64,000 bases of DNA from Marinospirillum perlucidum (GTDB lineage Bacteria; Pseudomonadota; Gammaproteobacteria; Pseudomonadales; Halomonadaceae): the NCBI RefSeq assembly GCF_003336805.1, contig NZ_QFWJ01000009.1, positions 1-64,000 on the forward strand, in the 5' to 3' direction. The translations under genes were made by a program, and so were the position numbers. A model generated the notes under the pieces. That model ran no database searches. It saw nothing but the letters and a program-made list of their open reading frames with translations, and had not been told where the DNA came from. Shown here one piece after another: positions 55,887-64,000 of this stretch; positions within the stretch are counted from its first letter, which is position 1; every line of letters begins with the position of its first letter.

Positions 55887-57029
55887 TCAGGCACTGGCTG
55901 CAATATCAGCAGCTAAAACCTGCTGATAAAGATCCAGAAGCTGGGTGTCCTTCATCGGTTGTTTGTGAAGACTGATCCACTGGCGAATACCAGGAAGCAG
56001 CTGACTGGCCTGCTGACGGGTCAGAGGCTGACCCAGACGGGCAAAAGAGGCCATCACCGCCTGGGTGCCGGAATGCTTGCCCAGCACCAGTTGATGACTA
56101 CGGCCCAGGAGAGCGGGATCCACCCCCTGATAGGTCATCGGATCTTTCAAAAGACCGTCAACATGGATGCCAGCCTCATGGGTAAAGACGCCTTCACCTA
56201 CCAGGCTTTTCTGCCAGCTGACCGGTCTTCCGGAGGCTTCCGCCACCAGGCGGGATACCGCCGGAAAATCATGCAGGTCGATCTGGGTTTCCATCTGGTA
56301 GAGCTGTTGCAGCCCCAGCACCACTTCTTCCAGGGCGGCATTGCCCGCTCTTTCGCCCAGGCCATTCACGGTAGTATTTATGTGGGTAGCACCAGCACGG
56401 GCAGCGGCAAGGCTGTTGGCCGTTGCCAGCCCCAGGTCATCATGGGCGTGCATTTCCAATTCCAGATCGGTATTGCTTGCCAGACGACTCAACTGCTCAT
56501 AAACACCAAAGGGTTCCATGATGCCCAGGGTGTCGGCAAAACGCAGTCGCTTGGCCCCGGCCTGTTGCGCTGCTTCAGCCAGCTGCAGCAGAAAATCCGG
56601 ATCAGCACGGGAGGCATCTTCGCACCCCAGGATCACTTGGAAGCCCTGATCCACGACCTGCGGGATCAACTGACGGATCTGCGCCAGCACCCAATCACGA
56701 TCCTTGCGCAGCTTGCGTTCCAGATGCACATCCGAAGAGGCGATGGATAAATCCAGGGTGCCTACGGGCAGCCCCTTGCAGGCCTGAATGTCTGCCGGGT
56801 GCATACGACACCAGGCGATGAGTTCAGCCTTGAGCCCCAAAGAAGCCAGGGTACGGATATCCTCGCGCTCTACTTCCCCCATGGGCGGGATGCCCACTTC
56901 TAGCTCGGGAACGCCCAGGGCATCCAGTTGGGTGGCAATCTGGATTTTTTCTTCCAGCGAAAAAGCCACTCCGGCGGTTTGTTCGCCATCCCTGAGCGTG
57001 GTGTCATCGATAATGATGGACTGGGGCAT
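55887..57029 (-). CDS. nifV: Homocitrate synthase NifV
   Basis: NifV condenses acetyl-CoA and 2-oxoglutarate to homocitrate, the organic ligand of the FeMo-cofactor. The 380-residue protein has the DRE-TIM signature [40 protein letters not shown] and the [15 protein letters not shown] region. Its position inside a nif operon separates it from isopropylmalate synthase. I used the ATG at 57027-57029 (GAGG upstream); the frame's extension to 57140 only reads over nifS. It follows nifS by ten bases. Confidence 0.93.
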   Translation of the reverse strand: MPQSIIIDDTTLRDGEQTAGVAFSLEEKIQIATQLDALGVPELEVGIPPMGEVEREDIRTLASLGLKAELIAWCRMHPADIQACKGLPVGTLDLSIASSDVHLERKLRKDRDWVLAQIRQLIPQVVDQGFQVILGCEDASRADPDFLLQLAEAAQQAGAKRLRFADTLGIMEPFGVYEQLSRLASNTDLELEMHAHDDLGLATANSLAAARAGATHINTTVNGLGERAGNAALEEVVLGLQQLYQMETQIDLHDFPAVSRLVAEASGRPVSWQKSLVGEGVFTHEAGIHVDGLLKDPMTYQGVDPALLGRSHQLVLGKHSGTQAVMASFARLGQPLTRQQASQLLPGIRQWISLHKQPMKDTQLLDLYQQVLAADIAASA

Positions 57030-57039
57030 AGGTCTATCC

Positions 57040-58239
57040 TCAGGCATAAGCAGGATCAAAGGCATCCTGAACAGGCGCACCCTGTTTCCAGTAGGGAGAC
57101 AGATTACGCAGTTGCTCAATAATGCCGGGAACCACAGCAATCACCCGGTCAATTTCTTCTTCCGTGGTGTAGCGCGACAGGGAGAAACGCACGGTGCCAT
57201 GTGCTGCGGTATAGGGAAGCCCCATCGCCCGCATGACGTGTGAAGGCTCCAGAGAACCGGAAGTACAGGCCGAACCACTGGAAGCGGCAATGCCTTCCTT
57301 GTTCAACAGAAGCAGGATGGATTCACCTTCGATGTACTCAAAGGCAATATCGCTGGTGTTAGGCAGACGATTATTCACATCCCCCGTGGCAAAGGCATAG
57401 TTGACCTTTTCCAGAATTCCGGCTTCCAGCTTGTCTCTCAGACGCTTGACCACGGTATTTTCGTGTTCCAGATTGGCTTCAGCCATTTCAGCTGCCTTGC
57501 CCAGAGCCACGATGGATGCCGAGTTTTCGGTACCGGCACGACGGCCTCGTTCCTGGTGACCGCCTCGAAGCAGAGGACGGAAACGGGTACCACGGCGCAA
57601 GTAGAGAACACCGATACCCTTGGGCGCATGCAGTTTATGGCCGGATAGACTGAGCATATCGATCTTGGTGGATTTCAGATCCATGGGAATCTTGCCCACG
57701 GCCTGAACTGCATCTGTATGAAACATGACACCGGCTTCCCAGGCCATTTCAGCCATTTCCACTACAGGGAAGAGGGTGCCGGTTTCATTGTTGGCCCACA
57801 TAACACTGACAATCGCGACCTGGTCACTCAGCAGCTTGCGATAGGCATCCAGATCCAGACGCCCCTGGCCATCGACCTCCAGGTAGTGAACGGTATAGCC
57901 TTCTTTTTCCAGGTACTCACACAGAGCCAGCACTGCAGGGTGTTCAACCACGCTGGTAATGATCTCGCGACGGTTGGGCTGAGCCTTGAGTGCAGAAAGG
58001 ATTGCAGTGGAATCACTTTCAGTGCCACAAGAAGTAAACAGAATTTCGCTGTCATGCTCGGCACCCAGAAGGGATTGCACCTGTTGGCGTGCCGTTTTCA
58101 ACGCTTGTCCCACCTGATTACCATACTGGTGCAGAGATGAAGGGTTACCGAACTGTTCGGTAAAATAAGGCAACATGGCATCCACGACTTCCGGATCAAC
58201 CTGCGTGGTGGCATTATTATCCAGATAGATGGTATCCAT
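57040..58239 (-). CDS. nifS: Cysteine desulfurase NifS
   Basis: NifS takes sulfur from cysteine for nitrogenase Fe-S clusters. The 399-residue PLP enzyme has the substrate-binding [14 protein letters not shown], the Schiff-base Lys K202 in [19 protein letters not shown], and the persulfide-forming C325 in [17 protein letters not shown], in the same positions as in Azotobacter NifS. It begins two bases after nifU. Confidence 0.95.
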   Translation of the reverse strand: MDTIYLDNNATTQVDPEVVDAMLPYFTEQFGNPSSLHQYGNQVGQALKTARQQVQSLLGAEHDSEILFTSCGTESDSTAILSALKAQPNRREIITSVVEHPAVLALCEYLEKEGYTVHYLEVDGQGRLDLDAYRKLLSDQVAIVSVMWANNETGTLFPVVEMAEMAWEAGVMFHTDAVQAVGKIPMDLKSTKIDMLSLSGHKLHAPKGIGVLYLRRGTRFRPLLRGGHQERGRRAGTENSASIVALGKAAEMAEANLEHENTVVKRLRDKLEAGILEKVNYAFATGDVNNRLPNTSDIAFEYIEGESILLLLNKEGIAASSGSACTSGSLEPSHVMRAMGLPYTAAHGTVRFSLSRYTTEEEIDRVIAVVPGIIEQLRNLSPYWKQGAPVQDAFDPAYA

Positions 58240-58241
58240 GA

Positions 58242-59222
58242 TCAGGCTCCCATTCCGGCAGGTGCTTTACTGACTGGCACCAGTTGTACGAATTCTTTCA
58301 ACTCTTCCATCATTTGCTGCTGAATACCGGTCAGCGTCATGCTGGCCATCTGGCAGCCACTGCAAGCACCCGTCAGCTTGACGTAAACCCGACGGCCATC
58401 AACATCAATCAGTTCGATATCACCGCGATCCCGCTGCAGAGCCGGACGGGCGCGCTCAATCACCTCCTCGATCTTGCGAATCCGCTGCAGATTGGTCAGC
58501 TTGGGACCTTCACCCGCAGGTGGAACCGCCGCTTCAGGCGCGGGAGTTGGCATTTCGATCTGGGTCAGAGCCGCTTCAGCATCTGCCGCCACACTCGCTG
58601 CATTCTTGGCGGGGGCTACAGGGTTGGCTGCACCGGCAGAGAAGACTTCACCGCGCTCGGCCATCACTCGTGCCAGGATATCTTCGATGCCTTCGTGACA
58701 AGCGGAACAGCCACCACCGGCCTTGGTGTAGTTGGTGACTTCTTCCACGCTGCTCAGGTTATTGGCACGAATAGTGTCTTCGATCATGACTTCATCAATA
58801 GCGAAGCACTTACAAACCAGCGCCCCTTCTTCATGATCATCGTGCCATTCCTCACCGCGGTAGTTGGCAATGGCCGCCTGCAGGGCTTCACGACCCATGA
58901 CCGAGCAGTGCATCTTCTCGGGAGGCAGACCATCCAGAAAATCGGCAATCTCCTGGTTGCTGACCTGAAGCGCTTCATCCAGGGTTTTGCCCTTGATGAT
59001 TTCAGTCAACGCAGAGGAAGAGGCAATGGCCGAACCACAACCGAAAGTCTGGAAACGGGCATCCAGAATGGTATCGGTCTTTTCATCTACCTTGAGCATC
59101 AAGCGCAAAGCATCACCACAGGACAGGGAACCAACATCCCCCACACCATTGGCTTCTTCCAGTTCACCGGCATTACGCGGGTTGAAAAAATGTTCTTGAA
59201 CTTTTTCTGAATAATTCCACAT
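58242..59222 (-). CDS. nifU: Fe-S scaffold NifU
   Basis: NifU is the scaffold on which clusters for nitrogenase are built. The 326-residue protein has all three modules: an IscU-like domain with C35, C62 and C106, a central 2Fe-2S domain with C137, C139, C172 and C175, and a C-terminal Nfu domain with C287 and C290 ([14 protein letters not shown]). The first seven cysteine positions match my recollection of Azotobacter NifU exactly. An Ala/Pro-rich linker (about 195-240) before the Nfu domain makes it slightly longer than usual. Confidence 0.96.
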   Translation of the reverse strand: MWNYSEKVQEHFFNPRNAGELEEANGVGDVGSLSCGDALRLMLKVDEKTDTILDARFQTFGCGSAIASSSALTEIIKGKTLDEALQVSNQEIADFLDGLPPEKMHCSVMGREALQAAIANYRGEEWHDDHEEGALVCKCFAIDEVMIEDTIRANNLSSVEEVTNYTKAGGGCSACHEGIEDILARVMAERGEVFSAGAANPVAPAKNAASVAADAEAALTQIEMPTPAPEAAVPPAGEGPKLTNLQRIRKIEEVIERARPALQRDRGDIELIDVDGRRVYVKLTGACSGCQMASMTLTGIQQQMMEELKEFVQLVPVSKAPAGMGA

Positions 59223-59236
59223 GATCTTGTCTCCCC

Positions 59237-59560
59237 TCAGGCGGCAAAAGATTTGCCACAGTTACAAGCGGCTTTAGCGTTGGGATTGGAAAATTTGAAA
59301 CCACTTTCTTCCAGGCTTTCTACAAAATCGACCGTACAGCCTTCCAGCAAGGGCTGGCTTTCAGGATCTACCAGCAAGGTCACTTCTCCGACCTGAAGCG
59401 TCAGGTCCTGCTCACCAGCCTGGGTTTCCAGCTGCATGGCATATTTGTGGCCTGAACAGCCACCATCAGAAACGGAAATACGCAAACCGGCCAGGGGGGT
59501 GCCTGCCTGTTCGATAAAACGGGAAATAGCTTGTTGTGCACTGGGTGTAAGAGTGACCAT
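59237..59560 (-). CDS. IscA-type Fe-S carrier, nif-linked
   Basis: The 107-residue A-type carrier has the three conserved cysteines C35 ([10 protein letters not shown]), C99 and C101 (ACNCGKSF). In Azotobacter the equivalent gene (iscA-nif) sits directly before nifU, as here. It probably ferries clusters from NifU to targets. It is the first gene after the sigma-54 promoter; the message has a leader of about 50 bases. Confidence 0.93.
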   Translation of the reverse strand: MVTLTPSAQQAISRFIEQAGTPLAGLRISVSDGGCSGHKYAMQLETQAGEQDLTLQVGEVTLLVDPESQPLLEGCTVDFVESLEESGFKFSNPNAKAACNCGKSFAA

Positions 59561-59620
59561 GAAGAACCTCCGGACATCAATTGAAAGGTGCAGTTGTTAT
59601 CACTGCTCTGCTATTGAAGT

Positions 59621-59637
59621 GGCAAGCCTTGTGCCAA
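59621..59637 (-). promoter_or_regulatory. Sigma-54 promoter of the nif operon
   Basis: Read on the minus strand the site is TTGGCACAAGGCTTGCC, which fits the sigma-54 consensus TGGCAC-N5-TTGC. The invariant GG (59635-59634) and GC (59623-59622) are exactly ten bases apart. Transcription would start near 59610, about 50 bases ahead of the iscA-type gene. Confidence 0.93.
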
Positions 59638-59651
59638 ACCTACAAAAAGAT

Positions 59652-59664
59652 TATCCAATTGATA
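59652..59664 (-). promoter_or_regulatory. Probable IHF site between the NifA site and the promoter
   Basis: The minus strand reads TATCAATTGGATA, matching the IHF consensus WATCAA-N4-TTR with one mismatch. It lies in AT-rich DNA between the sigma-54 promoter and the NifA site, where DNA bending is expected at nif promoters. Confidence 0.6.
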
Positions 59665-59729
59665 TAAAAGGTTTTTTTACAAACTGCGCGTTGTGTCGGA
59701 GTGTTCTTTAGAGTACGGCTTCAGGTTTT

Positions 59730-59745
59730 TGTCGGATTCCACACA
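59730..59745. promoter_or_regulatory. NifA upstream activator sequence
   Basis: TGT-CGGATTCCAC-ACA is a perfect TGT-N10-ACA site centred about 100 bases upstream of the -24 element, the usual distance for NifA. A near-match at 59702-59717 (TGT-N10-ACG) could be a second, weaker site. Confidence 0.85.
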
Positions 59746-59939
59746 AATACATAAAAATCAGTTTTTATTGCTCCGCATCAATAAATAACCCATCGGTGCA
59801 CCTTTAACAGTGGTGACAAGCGAGTTACTATCTGGAAACAGAAAATAAACAAACTCTGAAATTCTGATAACACATAAACAAAACATATTTTAATGGGAAT
59901 GCCCTAGGGAAAACCCTCTGGATAAAGGGGAATAGAGTT

Positions 59940-62168
59940 ATGGCCGTCGATTCACAACCTGATCTAGCTTCAACCATTATTCAATCTATTATGGGAGCGG
60001 GTATAAAACAGCAGGAAGCTGTAACCTCACCATTTAAAAAGGATAAAGAACCCCAGCTACTGGAAAGGCTTTCATCCAGCCTTAACGAATCCTTTTCCCA
60101 TCCCCGAAAAATTCAATTCCGAGAGGCCGCTGGCCTGACCCGGGATATTTCCGGCCTGAATGTGGCGAAACGCAATCTGGGTGAAGGCGTGTCCATGCTC
60201 CAGACTGCAGACTCCGGCCTGGAACAAATTGAAAAGAACCTGCAGCGCATTGGTGAACTGGCCCAAAAAGCCATGGATCCCTATCTGACCCAGGAAGGCC
60301 GCCAGAGCCTTCAGGTTGAAGTCGATGAACTGACGCAACAAATCCAAAAAATCACCGAAAACACCGAATACAAGGGGCTGCAACTGCTCAGTACAGATGC
60401 TCTCAGCACGACTTTGCAAATCGGTCATAATGATTCCAGAAGTAGCCGCTTTACGATCGGCCTAGATCAAGGGCTTATGGGGCGCATCACCGCTGCCGAA
60501 AACCAGACCAGCAACTCCAGTGGAAGCTCAACCACTGGTGATAGCGGAACCACCACAGATAGCGGCTCCACAGATGGCAGTACGGCTACTGGTGATACAG
60601 GTACCGGCACCGGCAGTGATGGCACTACAGATACGGGCACCAATGGAGATGGCAGCACCGATACAGGTACGGGCACGGATACCACCACTGATTCCGGCAG
60701 TACCACAACCACGACAGAAACCGTGGCACTTTCCGAACTGGAAACCAACCAGCAACTAGCCGATGCGTTGGGCTGGGAAGTGGATGGCTCGGGTGAAATC
60801 AAGGTAGGGCAGGCCACCGCCGATGCCTTGAATAGTCTCTGGACTGACCTGGTAGGGCGCAGTGGCAACCAGACAGCTGGACTGGCCGAGCGTCTGGATC
60901 TGGACGCTGCCACTGAAGGTGAAGTCAATCACCAGTACATCTCCGAAACCATCAATGTGAATGGCAAGGATGTCGAGTACAGCTTCAAGGTATCCTTTAC
61001 CGTCAGCACCAACGGTTCTGGTGAAAAACAGCTGGATGAAGTCATGCCCACCCTCTCATATGAAGAGGAATGGCAAAACGGCAGCCCCATCAGTGTCACC
61101 TATGGTGATCAACAGCTGGCTGTTGTCTTTAACCGCAACCTCAACCGCAATCAGCAGCAGGGTTATGACTACCTGGGTGGCGAGCAAAAGGGCGGTTTTC
61201 AGAATTTTGGCGTCCTGACCCCCAATTACGAGCCAGTGACCGTCGATAATGTCCAGGAAGTCGCCTCGGAACCCACGACAGGTGGCGATACCTCGACGGG
61301 TGACAGCGGCAGTACCGACACCTCAGGAGACGGTACTACAGGTGGTGGCGATACTGGCGGTACCGATACCTCCAGTGACGGCACCAACACCGGTTCTCAG
61401 GATTCAAACACTGATACCACCACAGGCGCAGGCTTTCTCAAATCCATCCTGACCAGTGAAACCAATGCCAGTCAGCCTGCCCAGGTGACCAGCGTTGCTG
61501 CCGCCCAAACAACTCTGGAAGGTAGTCGTGAAGCTCAGGAATTTATTTCCAGCGTGCGTGAAGACCTGGAAGGTGCCATCCAGGAACTGAATGGTGTGAT
61601 GGCCGGCAACCAACGCTACAACGATGTTCTTAACGAAAAATCCAATCGAATCCAAGACACCTTGACTGCAGAACAGATGTCTGCCAGAGCTCAGGAGCAG
61701 TTGCTGCAGAACACTGAACTGGCAGCTCTGGGCCTGACTCATACAGATCAAAGATCAGTCGTTTCCCTGCTCAAGGATGAAGAGCGCAGCGCCAAGGAAC
61801 TGCCCTATAGCTTCCCGCCTGAAAAAGATGACGAGAAGGCTGCTCCAGCAACTAAAGCTGCTTCTCTGGAAGAAGATGAGGAAACTCCTGACTACTCAGC
61901 CCAGGCAGTGACCGCCACTGAAGAAAGCAGCAATCCCTGGTTGCAGGCAGAGGAAGAAAGCTCAACCAGCCCCTTCGGACAGCTGGCCCCTTCTGAAGAA
62001 GAAAAGGACAAAATGCTTGCCAGCCTGATCCAACAGGATGAGGATGAAGAAGATCAGCTGCAAAAGGATGAGGAAGATCAGGACTCTCCGGCCACCAGTC
62101 GGGTCACTGATGCCTCCCAGGCCAGTCTTTATGCTCCCTCTGATCTGGGACAATTGGTTTACGGCTAA
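59940..62168 (+). CDS. Flagellin-like protein without canonical D0, with Thr/Gly/Asp tracts and acidic tail
   Basis: The protein has 742 residues. Residues about 58-155 clearly resemble the D1 core of flagellin: REAAGLTRDISGLNVAKRNL, GEGVSMLQTADSGLEQIEKN, LQRIGELAQKAM, and VDELTQQIQKITENTEYKGL. The hallmark SLNAQ-type N-terminal D0 helix is missing; instead there is an unrelated 40-residue lead. Two Ser/Thr/Gly/Asp-rich tracts (about 189-260 and 445-496) flank a domain with beta-like segments (about 261-440). A helical region (about 525-612, REAQEFISSVREDLEGAIQE) may be a flagellin-C remnant. The last 130 residues or so are strongly acidic. No signal peptide is visible. It may be a filament cap, a minor filament protein or a surface adhesin exported by the flagellar system; this is inference. 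Confidence 0.8.
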   Translation: MAVDSQPDLASTIIQSIMGAGIKQQEAVTSPFKKDKEPQLLERLSSSLNESFSHPRKIQFREAAGLTRDISGLNVAKRNLGEGVSMLQTADSGLEQIEKNLQRIGELAQKAMDPYLTQEGRQSLQVEVDELTQQIQKITENTEYKGLQLLSTDALSTTLQIGHNDSRSSRFTIGLDQGLMGRITAAENQTSNSSGSSTTGDSGTTTDSGSTDGSTATGDTGTGTGSDGTTDTGTNGDGSTDTGTGTDTTTDSGSTTTTTETVALSELETNQQLADALGWEVDGSGEIKVGQATADALNSLWTDLVGRSGNQTAGLAERLDLDAATEGEVNHQYISETINVNGKDVEYSFKVSFTVSTNGSGEKQLDEVMPTLSYEEEWQNGSPISVTYGDQQLAVVFNRNLNRNQQQGYDYLGGEQKGGFQNFGVLTPNYEPVTVDNVQEVASEPTTGGDTSTGDSGSTDTSGDGTTGGGDTGGTDTSSDGTNTGSQDSNTDTTTGAGFLKSILTSETNASQPAQVTSVAAAQTTLEGSREAQEFISSVREDLEGAIQELNGVMAGNQRYNDVLNEKSNRIQDTLTAEQMSARAQEQLLQNTELAALGLTHTDQRSVVSLLKDEERSAKELPYSFPPEKDDEKAAPATKAASLEEDEETPDYSAQAVTATEESSNPWLQAEEESSTSPFGQLAPSEEEKDKMLASLIQQDEDEEDQLQKDEEDQDSPATSRVTDASQASLYAPSDLGQLVYG

Positions 62169-62186
62169 GAAGCTTTTCGGGGACTA

Positions 62187-62214
62187 GGCCGGCACCTTAG
62201 GCTGCCGGCTTTTT
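62187..62214 (+). terminator. Rho-independent terminator of the flagellin-like gene
   Basis: GCCGGCA (62188-62194) pairs with TGCCGGC (62203-62209), with CCTTAGG inside the loop and TTTTT directly after. It lies about 20 bases past the stop, so the next gene needs its own promoter or read-through. Confidence 0.92.
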
Positions 62215-62341
62215 AATGGCCTGTTTTTTAGCCCAGCCGACAATAAATGCTTTTATAAAACACCTTCTCACCCTTAGCTTTCCCCGTTAGGATTAGTCCC
62301 TAAATCTTTAATAACAGACAGGTTATTAACCGGGGTTTCCT

Positions 62342-63535
62342 TTGCAGGCACTGAATCCAAAATATCTGGGCATTAATCTGCTAGCGGTTTTATTTATCGG
62401 CATCTGCTGGAGCGGATTAATGGATCTGCTGGCCTTGGACGATATTAATAACTCCCTCAAGGATGCAGCTATCCTTTACGGTATTGCCCGCAGCCTCAAT
62501 GCCGCCGTGTCGGTATTACAAACGCTGGAAATTGATGCCATTATTGGCAGCCTGGCCATCGGTGAAGTACTCGATCCCTTCAATGATATCATCGAGCGTT
62601 TCTCCCAGGTTATGACCACGGCTCTGGCTTCCCTGGCAGCACAAAAAGTACTGATGGTCCTGGTCAGTAATCAGTTTTTCAATCTTCTCCTGACCCTGAG
62701 CTACGGCCTCTATTTACTCATCCACCTCTTTTCTGCCCGTCTGGCCCCGGGATTTTTCCGGGTTTTCCTGGTCTTTGCCTTTATCCGAGCCTCCTTTGCT
62801 TTGGTTGTAATGGTCAATGCCCTGGTGGATGCTGCGTTTATCCAGCAGCAGGAAGCAGAACACCGGGAAAAAAGCCTGGCCCTGGAAGAGCAAATCACCA
62901 GCAATGCCAGTGCCCTGCAAGCCGACCAGGCCGAATTTGAACAACTACTCAGCGAGATGGATCAGCAGATCACGGCCCTGCAGGCTGAACAGCTGTCCAC
63001 TCGCAGCCGCTTGGATACCCTGACCACAGAAAAGCAAGCACTCACTAACCAGCTGGATGAACACCTCAGATCCCGCGGTGTACTGCAAAGATTCAACCCG
63101 CTTAGAGAGCCCGCTCCTCTGGAAACCCTGCTCGAGGAAGCCCTCACCCGCCTGGAAAACCAAGAGCAGTTGGCCCGACAGCAATTGCGACGCCAGCAAC
63201 AGGAACAACTGGCCCTGGAAGAACGCCAGGAATGCCTGGCAACCCGTCAGGAGGGGGGAAGTTGTACCCTGGGTGAATGGCTGGCAAAAAAGACGGACAT
63301 CACCGGCATCAAAGAAGAAGTCAGTAATACGCTGGCCGCTCTGGATTCAGCTTTTGAGTCCTTGATCTACCTGATGGCTATAACCCTGCTCAAGAGCCTT
63401 CTCCTGCCACTGCTCTTCTGGTTCCTGCTGTATCGTGGCCTCAAGAAAATCTGGTCGTTAAAACTGGTATTCTCTCAGGCTTCGACTTCGGGCAGAAGCA
63501 AAACAAAACCAGCGGCACCCAAACACGCCCACTAA
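62342..63535 (+). CDS. Unrecognised membrane protein with long coiled coil
   Basis: The 397-residue protein matches no family I recognise. There is a hydrophobic N-terminal helix (about 9-30), further membrane segments between 100 and 175 (FFNLLLTLSYGLYLLIHLFS, FFRVFLVFAFIRASFALVVM), a coiled coil of about 130 residues (about 178-310; SLALEEQITSNASALQADQA) rich in Gln and Glu, and two late hydrophobic segments (about 345-375). The C-terminus is basic (SGRSKTKPAAPKHAH). Two cysteines (ECLATRQEGGSC) lie at the coil end. The start is TTG (62342) with GGGG upstream; the next ATG would delete the first helix. It lies 174 bases after the flagellin-like gene and 32 bases before an MFS gene. Confidence 0.7.
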   Translation: MQALNPKYLGINLLAVLFIGICWSGLMDLLALDDINNSLKDAAILYGIARSLNAAVSVLQTLEIDAIIGSLAIGEVLDPFNDIIERFSQVMTTALASLAAQKVLMVLVSNQFFNLLLTLSYGLYLLIHLFSARLAPGFFRVFLVFAFIRASFALVVMVNALVDAAFIQQQEAEHREKSLALEEQITSNASALQADQAEFEQLLSEMDQQITALQAEQLSTRSRLDTLTTEKQALTNQLDEHLRSRGVLQRFNPLREPAPLETLLEEALTRLENQEQLARQQLRRQQQEQLALEERQECLATRQEGGSCTLGEWLAKKTDITGIKEEVSNTLAALDSAFESLIYLMAITLLKSLLLPLLFWFLLYRGLKKIWSLKLVFSQASTSGRSKTKPAAPKHAH

Positions 63536-63567
63536 ATAACCACTGACATTTTATATGGAGACAAGGG

Positions 63568-64000
63568 ATGCTACCCCTCAGTGTATGGGGGCTTGCCTTG
63601 GGGCAGGCTCTTTTAATCACCGGCAATATTCTTCTGGTATCGGTGACCGCCTTGATCGGCCAACAATTGGCACCCGCCGCTGCACTGGTAACCCTGCCGG
63701 TGGCCCTGCAATTTCTGGGTTTAATGGGGGTGACCCTGCCAGCAGCCCTTTTGATGCGCTGGCTGGGTCGCAAAAAAGGGTTTCTTCTGGGCAACCTGAT
63801 TGGGGTCGGTGGCGCCCTCCTGGCTTACACTGCCCTAGCCAATGAAAACTTCTATCTCTTCTGTCTGAGTACCTTTCTTTTGGGGATGGCCATCGGTGTC
63901 GGTCAGCAATACCGTTTTGCCGCGGTGGAAGCCTGCTCCAGCAGACAAAGTGCCCAGGCGATTTCACTGGTCATGGGTGGTGGCGTACTGGCTGCGTTTC
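63568..64000 (+). CDS. MFS transporter, 3' end outside the window
   Basis: An open frame from ATG 63568 (GGAG seven bases upstream) runs to the window edge, giving 144 residues. It shows the first half of a major-facilitator transporter: helix LALGQALLITGNILLVSVTA, the loop-2/3 motif ALLMRWLGRKKGFLLGN (the usual GxLaDrxGRkxxl form), then helices LIGVGGALLAYTALANENFY and FLLGMAIGVGQQYRFAAVEA. The substrate cannot be told from this part. Confidence 0.85.
   Translation, partial: MLPLSVWGLALGQALLITGNILLVSVTALIGQQLAPAAALVTLPVALQFLGLMGVTLPAALLMRWLGRKKGFLLGNLIGVGGALLAYTALANENFYLFCLSTFLLGMAIGVGQQYRFAAVEACSSRQSAQAISLVMGGGVLAAF

Larger units (their letters stand above)
59561..59939. other. Divergent regulatory region: nif operon and flagellin-like gene
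   Basis: The 379 bases hold no gene. The left 190 bases carry the nif promoter elements listed separately. The right part (about 59760-59939) is AT-rich and must hold the promoter of the flagellin-like gene, but I see neither a clear sigma-28 site (TAAA-N15-GCCGATAA) nor a second GG-N10-GC. GGGG lies 9-12 bases ahead of ATG 59940. Confidence 0.6.

Overview
The window reads as chromosomal DNA of a free-living, motile, nitrogen-fixing gammaproteobacterium, probably of the marine Oceanospirillales/Pseudomonadales type. The evidence is a gacS-mazG-relA-cysM block arranged much as in Pseudomonas, ppc, apeB, prc, the miaB-phoH-ybeY-corC-lnt cluster, bioA, cheV, an Aer-like receptor, and a nifUSVWZM operon with a sigma-54/NifA promoter. 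No phage, insertion sequence, CRISPR array or rRNA was seen. Genes are tightly packed, with many 4-base start/stop overlaps and several shared or abutting convergent stops.

Layout. 1-1320: a short secreted-protein frame with an in-frame stop (Rap1a/Tai-like) and a GNAT acetyltransferase. 1385-9341 (-): DUF2489, YaaR/DUF327, cysM, relA, mazG and gacS, joining stringent response, nucleotide clean-up and Gac signalling. 9431-12085 (-): ppc with a strong terminator. 12238-12594: tRNA-Met and two identical tRNA-Asn genes behind two promoters. 12675-17776: a hypothetical gene, a YqaA-type membrane protein, apeB, prc and tpm. 17975-23406 (+): miaB, phoH, ybeY, corC, lnt. 23678-31792: Aer-like chemoreceptor, DUF1451 protein, a PP2C/kinase fusion with lost catalytic residues, ppa, a PAS-GGDEF-EAL protein, DUF3135 and a LysR regulator. 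31919-38077: NCS2-type permease, ppnN, an Arg/Ser-rich tail-anchored protein, flavodoxin, a small helical protein and bioA with a BirA-type operator. 38049-41950 (-): a c-di-GMP/two-component cluster. 42298-47366: a FapA-family protein, then a minus-strand run of tatD, a DEDD-like protein, a NahD-like isomerase, riboflavin synthase and ung. 47503-54138 (+): cheV-uup-flippase-like-glycosyltransferase fusion-ygjV, coupled by overlaps.

54222-59560 (-) is the nif operon iscA-nifU-nifS-nifV-nifW-nifZ-nifM, which makes Fe-S clusters and homocitrate and matures the Fe protein. Its upstream region has a perfect GG-N10-GC promoter, a perfect TGT-N10-ACA NifA site and an IHF-like site between them. nifHDK is not in the window.

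The most unusual material lies beyond it, at 59940-63535. A 742-residue flagellin-like protein lacks the canonical N-terminal D0 segment, carries two Thr/Gly/Asp/Ser-rich tracts and ends in a long acidic tail. It is followed by an unrecognised membrane protein with a long coiled coil. A partial MFS transporter runs off the right edge. Other items to check are the double pseudo-enzyme at 25801-27564, the fusion of a degenerate phosphoesterase with a GT4 glycosyltransferase at 51398-53608, and a YaaR-family gene outside its usual phyla.
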